15,095 bases of DNA from an uncultured Chloroflexota bacterium (GTDB lineage Bacteria; Chloroflexota; Limnocylindria; Limnocylindrales; Limnocylindraceae). The position numbers and the translations under genes were made by a program. Each line of letters opens with the position of its first letter. Position 1 is the stretch's first letter. Below, one piece after another: positions 7,386 to 14,610 of this stretch. Below the pieces are notes generated by a model that was not told the DNA's origin, did not search any database, and saw only the letters and a list, made by a program, of their open reading frames with translations. The stretch lies in NCBI GenBank assembly GCA_937864085.1, contig CALMIH010000148.1, forward strand, positions 1-15,095, read 5' to 3'.

Positions 7386-7728
7386 GGCGAGATGGTCTGT
7401 AAGCCGGGTTCTGTCCCCCCTTGCGGGAGGGGCGGCCATCCATCTAGGCCACCGATTACTCGGTGGCTCGAGCGATCAACCCGGAGACCCTGGCGGTGCG
7501 CCAGTTCCGACCACAAGGGCCGAAGCGTCCCCCTATTTGACCTTGCTCCAGGCAGAGTTTGCCGCGTTTCACCCCGCCTCCGAGCCGAAGCTCAGTGGCG
7601 GACTCGTCTCTGTGGCACTAGTCCGCGCCTCGCGGCGGACGGGCGTTACCCGCTGCCTTACACCTTGGAGCCCGGACTTTCCTCGAACGCACCCGAAGGT
7701 ACGCTCGCGGCCGTCCGACCATCTCGCC
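7386..7728 (-). ncRNA. rnpB: RNase P RNA, bacterial type A
   Basis: This is the catalytic RNA of RNase P, which removes 5' leaders from tRNA precursors. On the minus strand the 5' block GAGGAAAGTCCGGGCTCC (7684-7667) and the 3' block ACAGAACCCGGCTTACAG lie about 270 bases apart. GGTGAAACG, GGCAAACTC, GGTCAAATAGGGG and GGCCTAGATGGATG lie between them in the right order, close to the E. coli RNA. The ends are set by the P1 helix: GGCGAGATGGTC (7728-7717) pairs perfectly over 12 bp with GACCATCTCGCC (7397-7386). Exact 5' and 3' ends could differ by some bases. The gene begins 10 bases after the upstream protein stop, and I find no clear promoter or T-tract terminator of its own. Co-transcription and processing are therefore possible. 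Confidence 0.96.
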
Positions 7729-7738
7729 GAAGGGGAGT

Positions 7739-9076
7739 CTAGCGCGCCGCGACCTCCACGACGAGCCCATCGAAGCCGGCGAGCACCCCGTCAGGGAGCC
7801 GCGCTGCGAGCTCCTGGTAGTCAAGGTCGTGATCTAGGTGGGTGAGGATCGCGCGGCGCGGCTCAAGCGCCACAATCACGGCGAGCGCCTCCTCCACCGT
7901 CTGATGCGTTGGGTGCGGCAGATCACGCAGTGCCGAGATGATCAGCGTGTCGAGCCCCTTCAGCCGCTCGCGTGAGCTCGGCGCCACCGAACTCACATCG
8001 GTGAGATAGGCAACGCCGCCGCTGCGCCAGCCGTGCGCTGGACGACGACCGTGCACGAGTGGGATCGCCTCAAAGGTACGACCGCGAATCTGCACGTGCG
8101 GACGCGCCTCCACCAGCCGCAGCGCTGGGATCCCATGCCCAGGTGCGGTCCGCCCATCAAAGGCGTACTCCCAACGACGAAGAAGTTCGACGCAGGTCTC
8201 AGGTCCGGCGCCGACGTCCATCACCGCATCCTGTGCATCGGTGTAGGCGCGCAGCTCGTCAATGCCACCGGTGTGATCCACGTGAATGTGCGTGATCAGC
8301 GCGCCATCAAGGCGCTCCAGTCCAACGCGAAGCGCCTGCTGCCGAAGATCCATTCCTGGATCAATCACCACCGCACACGGCGTCTCCGTTGCCGGGTCAC
8401 GCCACTCCAGGAGCAGCGAGCTGCGCAGGCGCTGGTTGCGAGCATCTTTTGAAAGACAAACCTCGCAGCGACAGCCAACGCGCGGCACACCACGCGATGC
8501 CCCTGTGCCGAGGAGCGTGAGCCGCGTAGCGGCACCATCCGCCTCCGAGACTGGAGTGTCGCCCGCTGCGCGGTCCGTGGCGCGGTCCGTAGCGCCCCGA
8601 GATCGCGCCACATCATCTGGTCGGCGCACCACCCACGCTGGACCGCCGCGCAGTGCACGATCAAGCCCTTCGTTCGCGAGCGCATCAGCCTGGCCGTTCT
8701 GCTCGCGAGGGACATGCGCCGCACTCCATTGCGTGAAGCGCTCAAGTCGCGCGCGCGCCTCATCGCAGAGCGGCGCAAGCTTCGCATCGCGCACACGCCA
8801 ACGGCCGTTCAGCTGCTCAACAACGAGCTTGCTATCTAGTAGAAGTCGCAGCTCAGATGCGCCGAGCTCAGCTGCCAGTTCAATCGCCGAGATGACCGCC
8901 TTCCACTCCGCCACATTGTTCGTCGTCGTCCCGATCGCGGCGGAGATGGTTGCGTCGGGGGGCGCATCTGGTCGGTCAGACCCATTGCGTGATGCGTCAT
9001 AGAGTGCAACGCCAATGGATGCAGGGCCAGGATTCCCGCGGCAGGCACCGTCTGTCCTGCCGATCAGCGAGCGCAT
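7739..9076 (-). CDS. Fusion of RNase HI and PhnP-like metallo-beta-lactamase hydrolase
   Basis: One uninterrupted 445-residue frame carries two enzymes. Residues 1-145 are RNase HI, which cuts RNA in RNA/DNA hybrids. It has TDGACRGNPGP with D9, NNVAEWKAV with E57, LLLDSKLVVEQ with D81 and NGQADALANE with D131, so all four catalytic acids are present. Residues about 146-182 are a charged linker with a doubled TDRA. Residues 183-445 are a metallo-beta-lactamase fold: LLGTGASRGVPRVGCRCEVC (C202, C204, C207), HIHVDH (263-268), H342, D360 and LTHLDHDLDY (H413). The GCxCxxC and the ending LPDGVLAGFDGLVVEV resemble PhnP cyclic phosphodiesterase more than RNase Z. Its ATG lies six bases after the sdhB stop with no ribosome site, so translation may be coupled. 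Actinobacteria carry an RNase HI fused to a different, phosphatase domain; the partner here differs. The substrate is unknown. Confidence 0.9.
   Translation of the reverse strand: MRSLIGRTDGACRGNPGPASIGVALYDASRNGSDRPDAPPDATISAAIGTTTNNVAEWKAVISAIELAAELGASELRLLLDSKLVVEQLNGRWRVRDAKLAPLCDEARARLERFTQWSAAHVPREQNGQADALANEGLDRALRGGPAWVVRRPDDVARSRGATDRATDRAAGDTPVSEADGAATRLTLLGTGASRGVPRVGCRCEVCLSKDARNQRLRSSLLLEWRDPATETPCAVVIDPGMDLRQQALRVGLERLDGALITHIHVDHTGGIDELRAYTDAQDAVMDVGAGPETCVELLRRWEYAFDGRTAPGHGIPALRLVEARPHVQIRGRTFEAIPLVHGRRPAHGWRSGGVAYLTDVSSVAPSSRERLKGLDTLIISALRDLPHPTHQTVEEALAVIVALEPRRAILTHLDHDLDYQELAARLPDGVLAGFDGLVVEVAAR
8568..8591 (-). repeat. Two-copy 12-bp tandem repeat in the fusion linker
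   Basis: On the plus strand the 11-mer gcgcggtccgt occurs twice at a 12-base period. It encodes a doubled Thr-Asp-Arg-Ala in the linker between the RNase HI and hydrolase domains. The frame is kept, so the linker can change length by four residues per unit. Confidence 0.8.
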
Positions 9077-9082
9077 CGCGCG

Positions 9083-9778
9083 CTAGCCGCGTGAGCCGAT
9101 CGCCGAAGAGACCTCAAGGATCGCCTTTGTAATGTTGATTCCGCGAGGGCAGGCATCAACGCAGTTAAAGGTGGTGCGGCAGCGCCAAACTCCGTCTTCG
9201 TTGCTTAAGATCTCAAGGCGCTCGTCTGCCCCCTGGTCGCGCGAGTCAAAGATAAATCGGTGCGCATTGACGATCGCCGCAGGGCCAACATATTCGGGCT
9301 GGGCCCAGAAGCTTGGGCAGGAGCTCGTGCACGCCGCGCAGAGGATGCACTTTGTGGTGTCGTCATAGACATCGCGCTGCTGCTGCGATTGCAAGCGCTC
9401 CCCTGTCCCCTCTGGCTCATCGGCGATCAGGAACGGAAGGACGGATCGGTACTTGCCGAAGAACTCGTCCATATCCACCACGAGGTCCTTCACCACGGGG
9501 AGGCCAGGGAGCGGCGCCACGCTGATGCTCTTCCCGAGTTGCTCCACGCGCACCTTGCAGGCCAAGCGATTCCGCCCGTTGATGAGCAGCGCGTCGGAGC
9601 CGCAAACTCCGTGGGCGCAAGAGCGTCGGAAGGTGATGCTCCCATCAAGCAGCTCTTTGGCACGCGTCAGCACGTCAAGGACGCGATCCATCGGCTCAAC
9701 CGGAACGCGATACGTCTCCCAGTGCGGCGCGCTGTCTCGCTCGGGATCGAAACGGTGGATCTTCAGTTCAACATCCAT
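9083..9778 (-). CDS. sdhB: Succinate dehydrogenase iron-sulfur subunit (SdhB)
   Basis: SdhB carries electrons from the FAD of SdhA to the membrane quinone site. The 231-residue protein has the [2Fe-2S] set C54, C59, D62 and C74 (SCAHGVCGSD...LAC), with Asp as third ligand as in E. coli. C144, C147, C150 and C210 form the [4Fe-4S] set, and C154, C200 and C206 the [3Fe-4S] set (CILCAACTSSCP, CRTTFNCVDACP). GTG (9781) and ATG (9778) are adjacent starts. ATG is chosen because AGGAGG is only one base from the GTG but four bases from the ATG. It follows sdhA closely and is followed six bases later by the RNase HI fusion. Confidence 0.96.
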   Translation of the reverse strand: MDVELKIHRFDPERDSAPHWETYRVPVEPMDRVLDVLTRAKELLDGSITFRRSCAHGVCGSDALLINGRNRLACKVRVEQLGKSISVAPLPGLPVVKDLVVDMDEFFGKYRSVLPFLIADEPEGTGERLQSQQQRDVYDDTTKCILCAACTSSCPSFWAQPEYVGPAAIVNAHRFIFDSRDQGADERLEILSNEDGVWRCRTTFNCVDACPRGINITKAILEVSSAIGSRG

Positions 9779-9786
9779 CACGCCTC

Positions 9787-11568
9787 CTAATATACGCGTG
9801 GCTTCGGCTCAAACTTGGTAATGGTCACCGGCTTGTAGTCAATCTTGGTTGCTGGAGCTTCTCCAGCGCCGCGCCAGACCATTGTATGCGCCAGGAACTT
9901 CGCATCATCGCGCTCTGGATAGTCTTCGCGACTGTGCGCGCCGCGCGACTCTTTTCGCGCAAGGGCGGAGACGGCGGTCGCCTCAGATACGTCAAGGAGG
10001 TAGCCGAGCTCACGGGCCTCAAGTAGATCCGTGTTGAAGACGCTCCCCGTATCCTCAACGCGCACGTGCTGGTACTCCCCCTTCAGTCGTTGGATCTCTT
10101 TCACGGCGCTGGTGAGGAGCGCCTCGTCTCGATAGACGCCAACGCCCTCCATCATCACGTCGGCCAGCGCACGGCGGATCTCCGCTGGGCGCACCCCCTC
10201 GGGTCGGGTTGAGAGGGCGAGCATCTCCTCGCGAATCGCTCGCTCGGCCCCCGCAATGCGCTTCGGGGCGGTAGTCGACTTGCAGATCGCTGCCATCCGC
10301 TTCCCAGCGCGCTTGCCAAAGACGAGAAGATCTACAAGGGAGTTCGTCCCGAGCCGATTTGCGCCGTGAACGCTGACGCATGCAACCTCACCTGCGGCGA
10401 AGAGGCCAGGAACGACGCCGCCCGCGGCGTTCGCAAGCACCTCAGTCTCAAGATTGGTTGGCACGCCGCCCATCGCATAGTGCGCCGTTGGCTGCACCGG
10501 GACGGGCTCGCTGATTGGCTCAACGCCCTGATAGACGCGCGCGAAGTCGGTGATGTCAGGGAGCTTCTCTTCAATCACCTTGCGGCCAAGGTGCCGCACA
10601 TCAAGGTACACGTAGTCCTTCCCATCAATGCCGCGGCCGGCGCGAATCTCCTGATACATGGCGCGCGAGATCATGTCGCGCGGGGCAAGCTCCATCAGCT
10701 TCGGCGCGTAGTCCTCCATAAACCGCTTCCCTTCGTTATTCAGCAGGTAGCCACCCTCACCGCGCGCCGCCTCAGAGAGGAGAATGCCGATCCCAACGAT
10801 CCCTGTGGGATGAAACTGATAGAACTCCATGTCCATCAGTGGCACACCGTGACGCCAGGCGAGCGCCATGCCGTCGCCAGCGAGCGAATGCGCGTTGGAG
10901 GTTACGCGCCAGGCGCGTCCGTATCCGCCGGTTGCAAGGAGTACCGCCTTGGCACGCAGCACGTGGAGCGAGCCGTCAGCGATCTTGTAGCCAACCACGC
11001 CACTGCAGCGTCCGCCCTGATCTGCACTGCCGCCCTCAAAGAGGAGATCAACGACATGGTATTCGTCATAAAACTTTACGCCCGCCTTAATGCACTGCTG
11101 ATAGAGCGTCTGTAGAATCATGTGACCAGTGCGATCGGCCGCATAGCAGCTGCGTCGAACCGGTCCCTCACCGTAGTTACGCGTGTGGCCACCAAAACGA
11201 CGCTGGTCGATCTTTCCGTCTGGGGTGCGGTTGAATGGGAGGCCCATGCGCTCGAGTTCAATGACCGCAGGGATCGCTTCGCGGGCTAGCACTTCGGCGG
11301 CATCCTGATCGGTTAGGTAGTCGCCACCCTTGATGGTGTCAAACATGTGCCACTCCCAGTGGTCCTCTTCAACATTGCCGAGTGCGGCGCAGACACCACC
11401 CTGTGCGGCGCCAGTGTGCGAACGCGTTGGATACAACTTCGTCAGCACCGCCGTTGGGATCCCTTCGCGTGCCAACTCAAGCGCGGCCCAAAGACCAGCA
11501 CCGCCAGCACCGATGACGATCGCGTCGACATCGATCTGACCCGCCTCCGCTCGAAGTGCACTACTCAT
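9787..11568 (-). CDS. sdhA: Succinate dehydrogenase flavoprotein subunit (SdhA)
   Basis: SdhA oxidises succinate to fumarate at a covalently bound FAD on the cytoplasmic side. The 593-residue protein has the dinucleotide motif VIGAGGAGLWAA (about 18-29) and TRSHTGAAQGG, with the FAD-linking His at 51. It also has YQFHPTG (H253), EAARGEGG (R269), HYAMGGV (H363) and HGANRLGTNSL (R405), matching the substrate and catalytic residues of the family. The open frame reaches 11682, but the ATG at 11568 gives the normal N-terminus and follows the sdhD stop by seven bases. The longer form would overlap sdhD and adds 38 residues of sdhD antiphase sequence. No strong ribosome site is visible, so translational coupling is likely. 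The C-terminus ends in PKPRVY as usual. Confidence 0.97.
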   Translation of the reverse strand: MSSALRAEAGQIDVDAIVIGAGGAGLWAALELAREGIPTAVLTKLYPTRSHTGAAQGGVCAALGNVEEDHWEWHMFDTIKGGDYLTDQDAAEVLAREAIPAVIELERMGLPFNRTPDGKIDQRRFGGHTRNYGEGPVRRSCYAADRTGHMILQTLYQQCIKAGVKFYDEYHVVDLLFEGGSADQGGRCSGVVGYKIADGSLHVLRAKAVLLATGGYGRAWRVTSNAHSLAGDGMALAWRHGVPLMDMEFYQFHPTGIVGIGILLSEAARGEGGYLLNNEGKRFMEDYAPKLMELAPRDMISRAMYQEIRAGRGIDGKDYVYLDVRHLGRKVIEEKLPDITDFARVYQGVEPISEPVPVQPTAHYAMGGVPTNLETEVLANAAGGVVPGLFAAGEVACVSVHGANRLGTNSLVDLLVFGKRAGKRMAAICKSTTAPKRIAGAERAIREEMLALSTRPEGVRPAEIRRALADVMMEGVGVYRDEALLTSAVKEIQRLKGEYQHVRVEDTGSVFNTDLLEARELGYLLDVSEATAVSALARKESRGAHSREDYPERDDAKFLAHTMVWRGAGEAPATKIDYKPVTITKFEPKPRVY

Positions 11569-11575
11569 AGAGTCA

Positions 11576-11965
11576 CTAATCCATTGGCAGCGTGACGACG
11601 ACCTGGGTGCCAAGCACGAATAAGAGGAGCGCGATCCCGTACAGGCCAATGAGCGACCCACGCTTGATGCGCGAAGGGACATAGTCCTGCATCACCGTCC
11701 TCATGCCGAGGAATCCGTGCACCAGCACTGCCATCAGCATCCCCCAGTCCAACGCGCGGAGGGCGACCGAGTTCCAACGAGTTTGCCTGACCCACTCCGC
11801 ACTCTGATCGCCAGGATCAAAGACGAAGTGCGTCATCGCGAAGTGCGCGAGTGCAAGGACAAAGAGTGCAAGTGAGCTGATTCGTACCGCCCACCAGACG
11901 TAGAGATCCACTTGCGACCCTGTTGGGCGAGGACGGCCGGAGATTGAATACTTCTGGGCGCTCAT
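11576..11965 (-). CDS. sdhD: Succinate dehydrogenase membrane anchor subunit (SdhD)
   Basis: This is a 129-residue protein with three membrane segments (about 24-46, 70-90 and 103-125). It forms the quinone and haem b site with SdhC. The second segment reads VHGFLGMRTVMQDYV: H83 matches the haem-ligand His71 of E. coli SdhD, and Y95, twelve residues later, matches its quinone-site Tyr83. The start at 11965 overlaps the sdhC stop as ATGA and has GGAGG six bases upstream. An earlier in-frame ATG at 12049 lies inside sdhC and is rejected. SdhD proteins vary greatly in sequence, so identity rests on this motif, size and place. Confidence 0.92.
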   Translation of the reverse strand: MSAQKYSISGRPRPTGSQVDLYVWWAVRISSLALFVLALAHFAMTHFVFDPGDQSAEWVRQTRWNSVALRALDWGMLMAVLVHGFLGMRTVMQDYVPSRIKRGSLIGLYGIALLLFVLGTQVVVTLPMD

Positions 11966-12375
11966 CCTGCAGCCTCCCAAATGGGCTTCAAGATGATGTA
12001 CGCGCCTGGCAGGCCGAGGGCGAAGAAGACGATCCAAACCACGCGCCACAACTGGCGGTGGTAGGCGGTGAGCGCGGGCCAGAAGTCCATCACCACAATG
12101 CGCATGCCGTTGAGCGCGTGGTAGAAGAGCGCCGCTCCAAGAAGCGTCTCCATCACACGGCCAGGAGGACTCGCGTAGAACTTGCCGAGGTCGTCGTACA
12201 GTTTAGGGTTGGCACCAATCAACCAGATGTCGACCACGTGGAGAACGATGAAGGCCCACACTCCAATGCCCGAGATTCGATGGAAGGCCCAGGCAACCAT
12301 CCCCTCGCCGCCCCGATAGGACGGGTAGTTGCGTAGCTTCTGGGGGGAGGCGAGAGGGCTAGATCCTTGAGCCAC
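11962..12375 (-). CDS. sdhC: Succinate dehydrogenase cytochrome b-556 subunit (SdhC)
   Basis: SdhC is the 137-residue cytochrome b anchor, with three membrane segments (about 33-54, 75-96 and 108-130). HRISG (32-36) matches the HRVSG of E. coli SdhC; R33 corresponds to quinone-site Arg31. The position of E. coli Ser27 is Trp29 here, as I recall in actinobacterial-type proteins. FYHALNGMRIVVMDF gives the haem ligand H86 (E. coli His84). GTG at 12375 is chosen over the ATG at 12411 because GGGAGGGG stands six bases upstream of the GTG. It is the first gene of the minus-strand sdhCDAB operon and is divergent from sucC. Confidence 0.93.
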   Translation of the reverse strand: MAQGSSPLASPQKLRNYPSYRGGEGMVAWAFHRISGIGVWAFIVLHVVDIWLIGANPKLYDDLGKFYASPPGRVMETLLGAALFYHALNGMRIVVMDFWPALTAYHRQLWRVVWIVFFALGLPGAYIILKPIWEAAG

Positions 12376-12409
12376 GTGCGACCCCTCCCTGCTGTCAAAA
12401 TTGCCTCGC

Positions 12410-12436
12410 ACCCTATCCGTGTTTCACTCATGTCAA
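12410..12436 (-). promoter_or_regulatory. Possible sdhC promoter
   Basis: A perfect TTGACA (12436-12431) on the minus strand is followed, after a short 15-base spacer, by a weak TAGGGT (12415-12410). It lies about 35 bases before the sdhC start, in the right place. The poor -10 and short spacer make it uncertain. Confidence 0.32.
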
Positions 12437-12486
12437 TCTTACCCGCGACGATTAAAGTCTGCACGCGTACACTCCCCCATGATGAC

Positions 12487-12502
12487 TCGGGCAGATGCCC
12501 GA
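12487..12502 (+). promoter_or_regulatory. Perfect inverted repeat in the sucC leader
   Basis: TCGGGCAGATGCCCGA forms a perfect hairpin (6-bp stem with AGAT loop, or 7-base arms as a DNA palindrome). It ends nine bases before the sucC ribosome site GGAGG (12512-12516). It could be an operator or an RNA structure controlling sucCD. There is no following T-tract, so it is not a terminator. Confidence 0.45.
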
Positions 12503-12521
12503 TCCAACGAGCGGAGGCGAG

Positions 12522-13694
12522 ATGAAACTGCATGAGGCTGAGGCACGGGAACTCCTACGCCGCGCTGGCCTCCCCGTCCCCGATGGTGAAGTCGCCGCTA
12601 CGCCAGCCGCAGCCCGAGCCGTTGCGGAGCGACTCTTCGCCAGCGGCGCCACCCAGGTTGTGATCAAGGCGCAGGTGCTCGTTGGCGGGCGCGGCAAGGC
12701 GGGCGGCGTCAAGCTCGCCGCCACCGCTGAAGAGGCGGAGAAGATCGCCGCGCAGATCCTCGCCCTCACGATTAAGGATCTCCCCGTGCGCCGCGTGCTC
12801 GTAGCACCAGCGGCAGAGATCCTGCGCGAGATCTACCTCTCCGCACTGATCGACCGCAGCAGCCGCGGCATTCTGCTGATGGCATCCGCCGCTGGCGGCA
12901 TGGAGATTGAAGAGGTTGCCGCTAAGGATCCAACCGCGATTATCCGCGAGAACGCGCACCCGCATGCAGGACTCCTCCCCTTCCAGGCACGACGCCTCGG
13001 CCTGCGCATCGGCGCGCGCGGTGACCTACTGAAGCAATTCGTCGCCATTGCAACGGGGCTCGTCCGGGTAGCGCGCGAATCTGACGCAGACCTTGTGGAG
13101 GTGAATCCTCTGGCCGTGGTCCCTGCGCCAGAACTTCCTGGTGGTGAGCGACTCGTCTGCCTTGACGCAAAGATCACTATTGATGACTCCGCTCTTGAGC
13201 GTCATCCAGAACTTGAGGCGTGGCGCGACGAAGATAGTGAGGATCCGATCGATCGCGAGGCGCGCGAGATGGGAATCGCCTATATCCGACTCGACGGCAG
13301 CATCGGCTGCATGGTCAACGGCGCAGGACTTGCGATGACCACGCTCGACCTTGTCACCCGCGCTGGCGGCACGCCGGCGAACTTCCTTGACATTGGTGGT
13401 GGCGCACGCGCCGACAAGGTCGCCGCCGCGATGCGCATCATCCTTGCAGACAAGGGCGTCAAGGCGATCCTCGTCAACATCTTCGGTGGCATCACGCGCG
13501 GCGACGAAGTGGCGCGCGGCCTGATTGAAGCGCGTGGGCAGCAGGAGCGCACCGTTCCGATGGTGGTTCGCATCGTTGGCACCAACGCGAAAGAGGCGGC
13601 GGAACTTCTCACCGCTGGTGGATTTGCAACTGCGGCCAGCCTTGATGAGGCGGCGGAGAAGGCGGTGGCACTCGCCGCAGGAGGGACGCAATGA
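12522..13694 (+). CDS. sucC: Succinyl-CoA synthetase beta subunit (SucC)
   Basis: SucC is the ATP-grasp subunit of the enzyme that converts succinyl-CoA to succinate while making ATP or GTP. The 390-residue protein begins MKLHEAEARELL. It has K49 and GGRGKAGGV (55-63) for nucleotide binding, EVNPL (193-197) and DAKITIDD (215-222) for metal, NGAGLAM (266-272), LDIGGGA (289-295) and NIFGGI (319-324). Length is typical. The frame reaches an ATG at 12495, but that lies inside the leader hairpin; the ATG at 12522 has GGAGG four bases upstream and gives the conserved N-terminus. Its stop overlaps the sucD start as ATGA. Many bacterial enzymes accept ATP; I cannot assign specificity here. Confidence 0.97.
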   Translation: MKLHEAEARELLRRAGLPVPDGEVAATPAAARAVAERLFASGATQVVIKAQVLVGGRGKAGGVKLAATAEEAEKIAAQILALTIKDLPVRRVLVAPAAEILREIYLSALIDRSSRGILLMASAAGGMEIEEVAAKDPTAIIRENAHPHAGLLPFQARRLGLRIGARGDLLKQFVAIATGLVRVARESDADLVEVNPLAVVPAPELPGGERLVCLDAKITIDDSALERHPELEAWRDEDSEDPIDREAREMGIAYIRLDGSIGCMVNGAGLAMTTLDLVTRAGGTPANFLDIGGGARADKVAAAMRIILADKGVKAILVNIFGGITRGDEVARGLIEARGQQERTVPMVVRIVGTNAKEAAELLTAGGFATAASLDEAAEKAVALAAGGTQ

Positions 13695-14590
13695 GCATCC
13701 TAGTTGGAGAGCAGACGCGTCTCGTTGTTCAGGGGCTCACCGGTCGCGAAGGCGGATTCCATGCCGCGCAGATGGCGGCGTACGGCACGAAGATCGTTGC
13801 TGGCGTCACACCGGGCCGCGGTGGAGAGCGCGCACTTGATAACAGCGTCCCGATGTTTGACACCATGGCTGATGCGGTGCGCGAAACCGGCGCAAACACG
13901 AGCTGCATCTTCGTTCCAGCAGCGGGCGCGGGTGATGCGATCGCCGAAGCGGCCGAAGCTGGCATCAAGGTGATTTTCTGCATCACCGAAGGGATCCCCG
14001 TCCACGACATGGTCGGCGCGCTCGCGATTGTTCGCGCGCACGGCGCACACCTGATTGGACCGAACTGCCCCGGCGCAACGTCGCCTGGTGCAAACGGGAG
14101 CGGCACCAAGGTTGGCATCATCCCCGCATCAATCCATCTCCCCGGCAACGTTGGCGTGGTGAGCCGCTCTGGAACGTTGACCTACGAAGCGGTGCAGTCA
14201 ATGACGGATGCGGGGATCGGTCAGTCGACCTGCCTCGGCATTGGCGGCGATCCGATCATCGGCACCACCTTCCGTGAGGCGCTCGAACTCTTCGCCGCAG
14301 ACAAGGCGACGCGTGCGATCGTCTTGATCGGCGAGATCGGCGGATCTGCAGAGGAGGAGGCGGCCGCGTGGGCCGCCGAGCACCTGAAGCACCTCCCACG
14401 CGTCGCATTTATCGCTGGACGTGCCGCCCCTGAGGGGCGCCGCATGGGGCACGCAGGAGCGATCGTCTCTGGCGCCTCAGGGCGCGCATTGGACAAGATC
14501 GCCGCGCTTGAGGCGGCGGGCTTCAAGGTGGCTGGCTCTCCTACTGAACTCCCACGCCTCCTGATCGAGGCGGGCTACAAGAAGGCCTAG
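13691..14590 (+). CDS. sucD: Succinyl-CoA synthetase alpha subunit (SucD)
   Basis: SucD binds CoA and carries the phosphohistidine intermediate of succinyl-CoA synthetase. The 299-residue protein has the CoA-binding Rossmann segment QGLTGREGGFHA (14-25) and TPGRGG (40-45). It also has GPNCPGATSPG (123-133), SRSGTLTYE (158-166) and the active-site H254 in GRRMGHAGAIVSG. Length is typical. Its ATG overlaps the sucC stop, so the two subunits are made together in equal amounts. The TAG at 14588 is 20 bases from the stop of the convergent epimerase gene, with no visible terminator between them. Confidence 0.97.
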   Translation: MSILVGEQTRLVVQGLTGREGGFHAAQMAAYGTKIVAGVTPGRGGERALDNSVPMFDTMADAVRETGANTSCIFVPAAGAGDAIAEAAEAGIKVIFCITEGIPVHDMVGALAIVRAHGAHLIGPNCPGATSPGANGSGTKVGIIPASIHLPGNVGVVSRSGTLTYEAVQSMTDAGIGQSTCLGIGGDPIIGTTFREALELFAADKATRAIVLIGEIGGSAEEEAAAWAAEHLKHLPRVAFIAGRAAPEGRRMGHAGAIVSGASGRALDKIAALEAAGFKVAGSPTELPRLLIEAGYKKA

Positions 14591-14610
14591 CCGGCCGCGC
14601 GCCTGCCGCG

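Noticed and set aside
7210..7845. Open frame of 211 codons on the plus strand
   Set aside because: It runs antisense through the RNase P RNA and the mraZ leader; the RNA identity explains the conservation better.
11569..11682. Longer sdhA starting at 11682
   Set aside because: The extra 38 residues overlap sdhD in another frame and do not resemble SdhA N-termini.
12463..12480. sucC promoter with -10 TACACT
   Set aside because: No acceptable -35 at 16-18 bases upstream; the match is too weak to call.
14591..14610. Bidirectional terminator between sucD and the epimerase gene
   Set aside because: Only 20 bases of G/C-rich sequence; no clear stem with T-tract on either strand.
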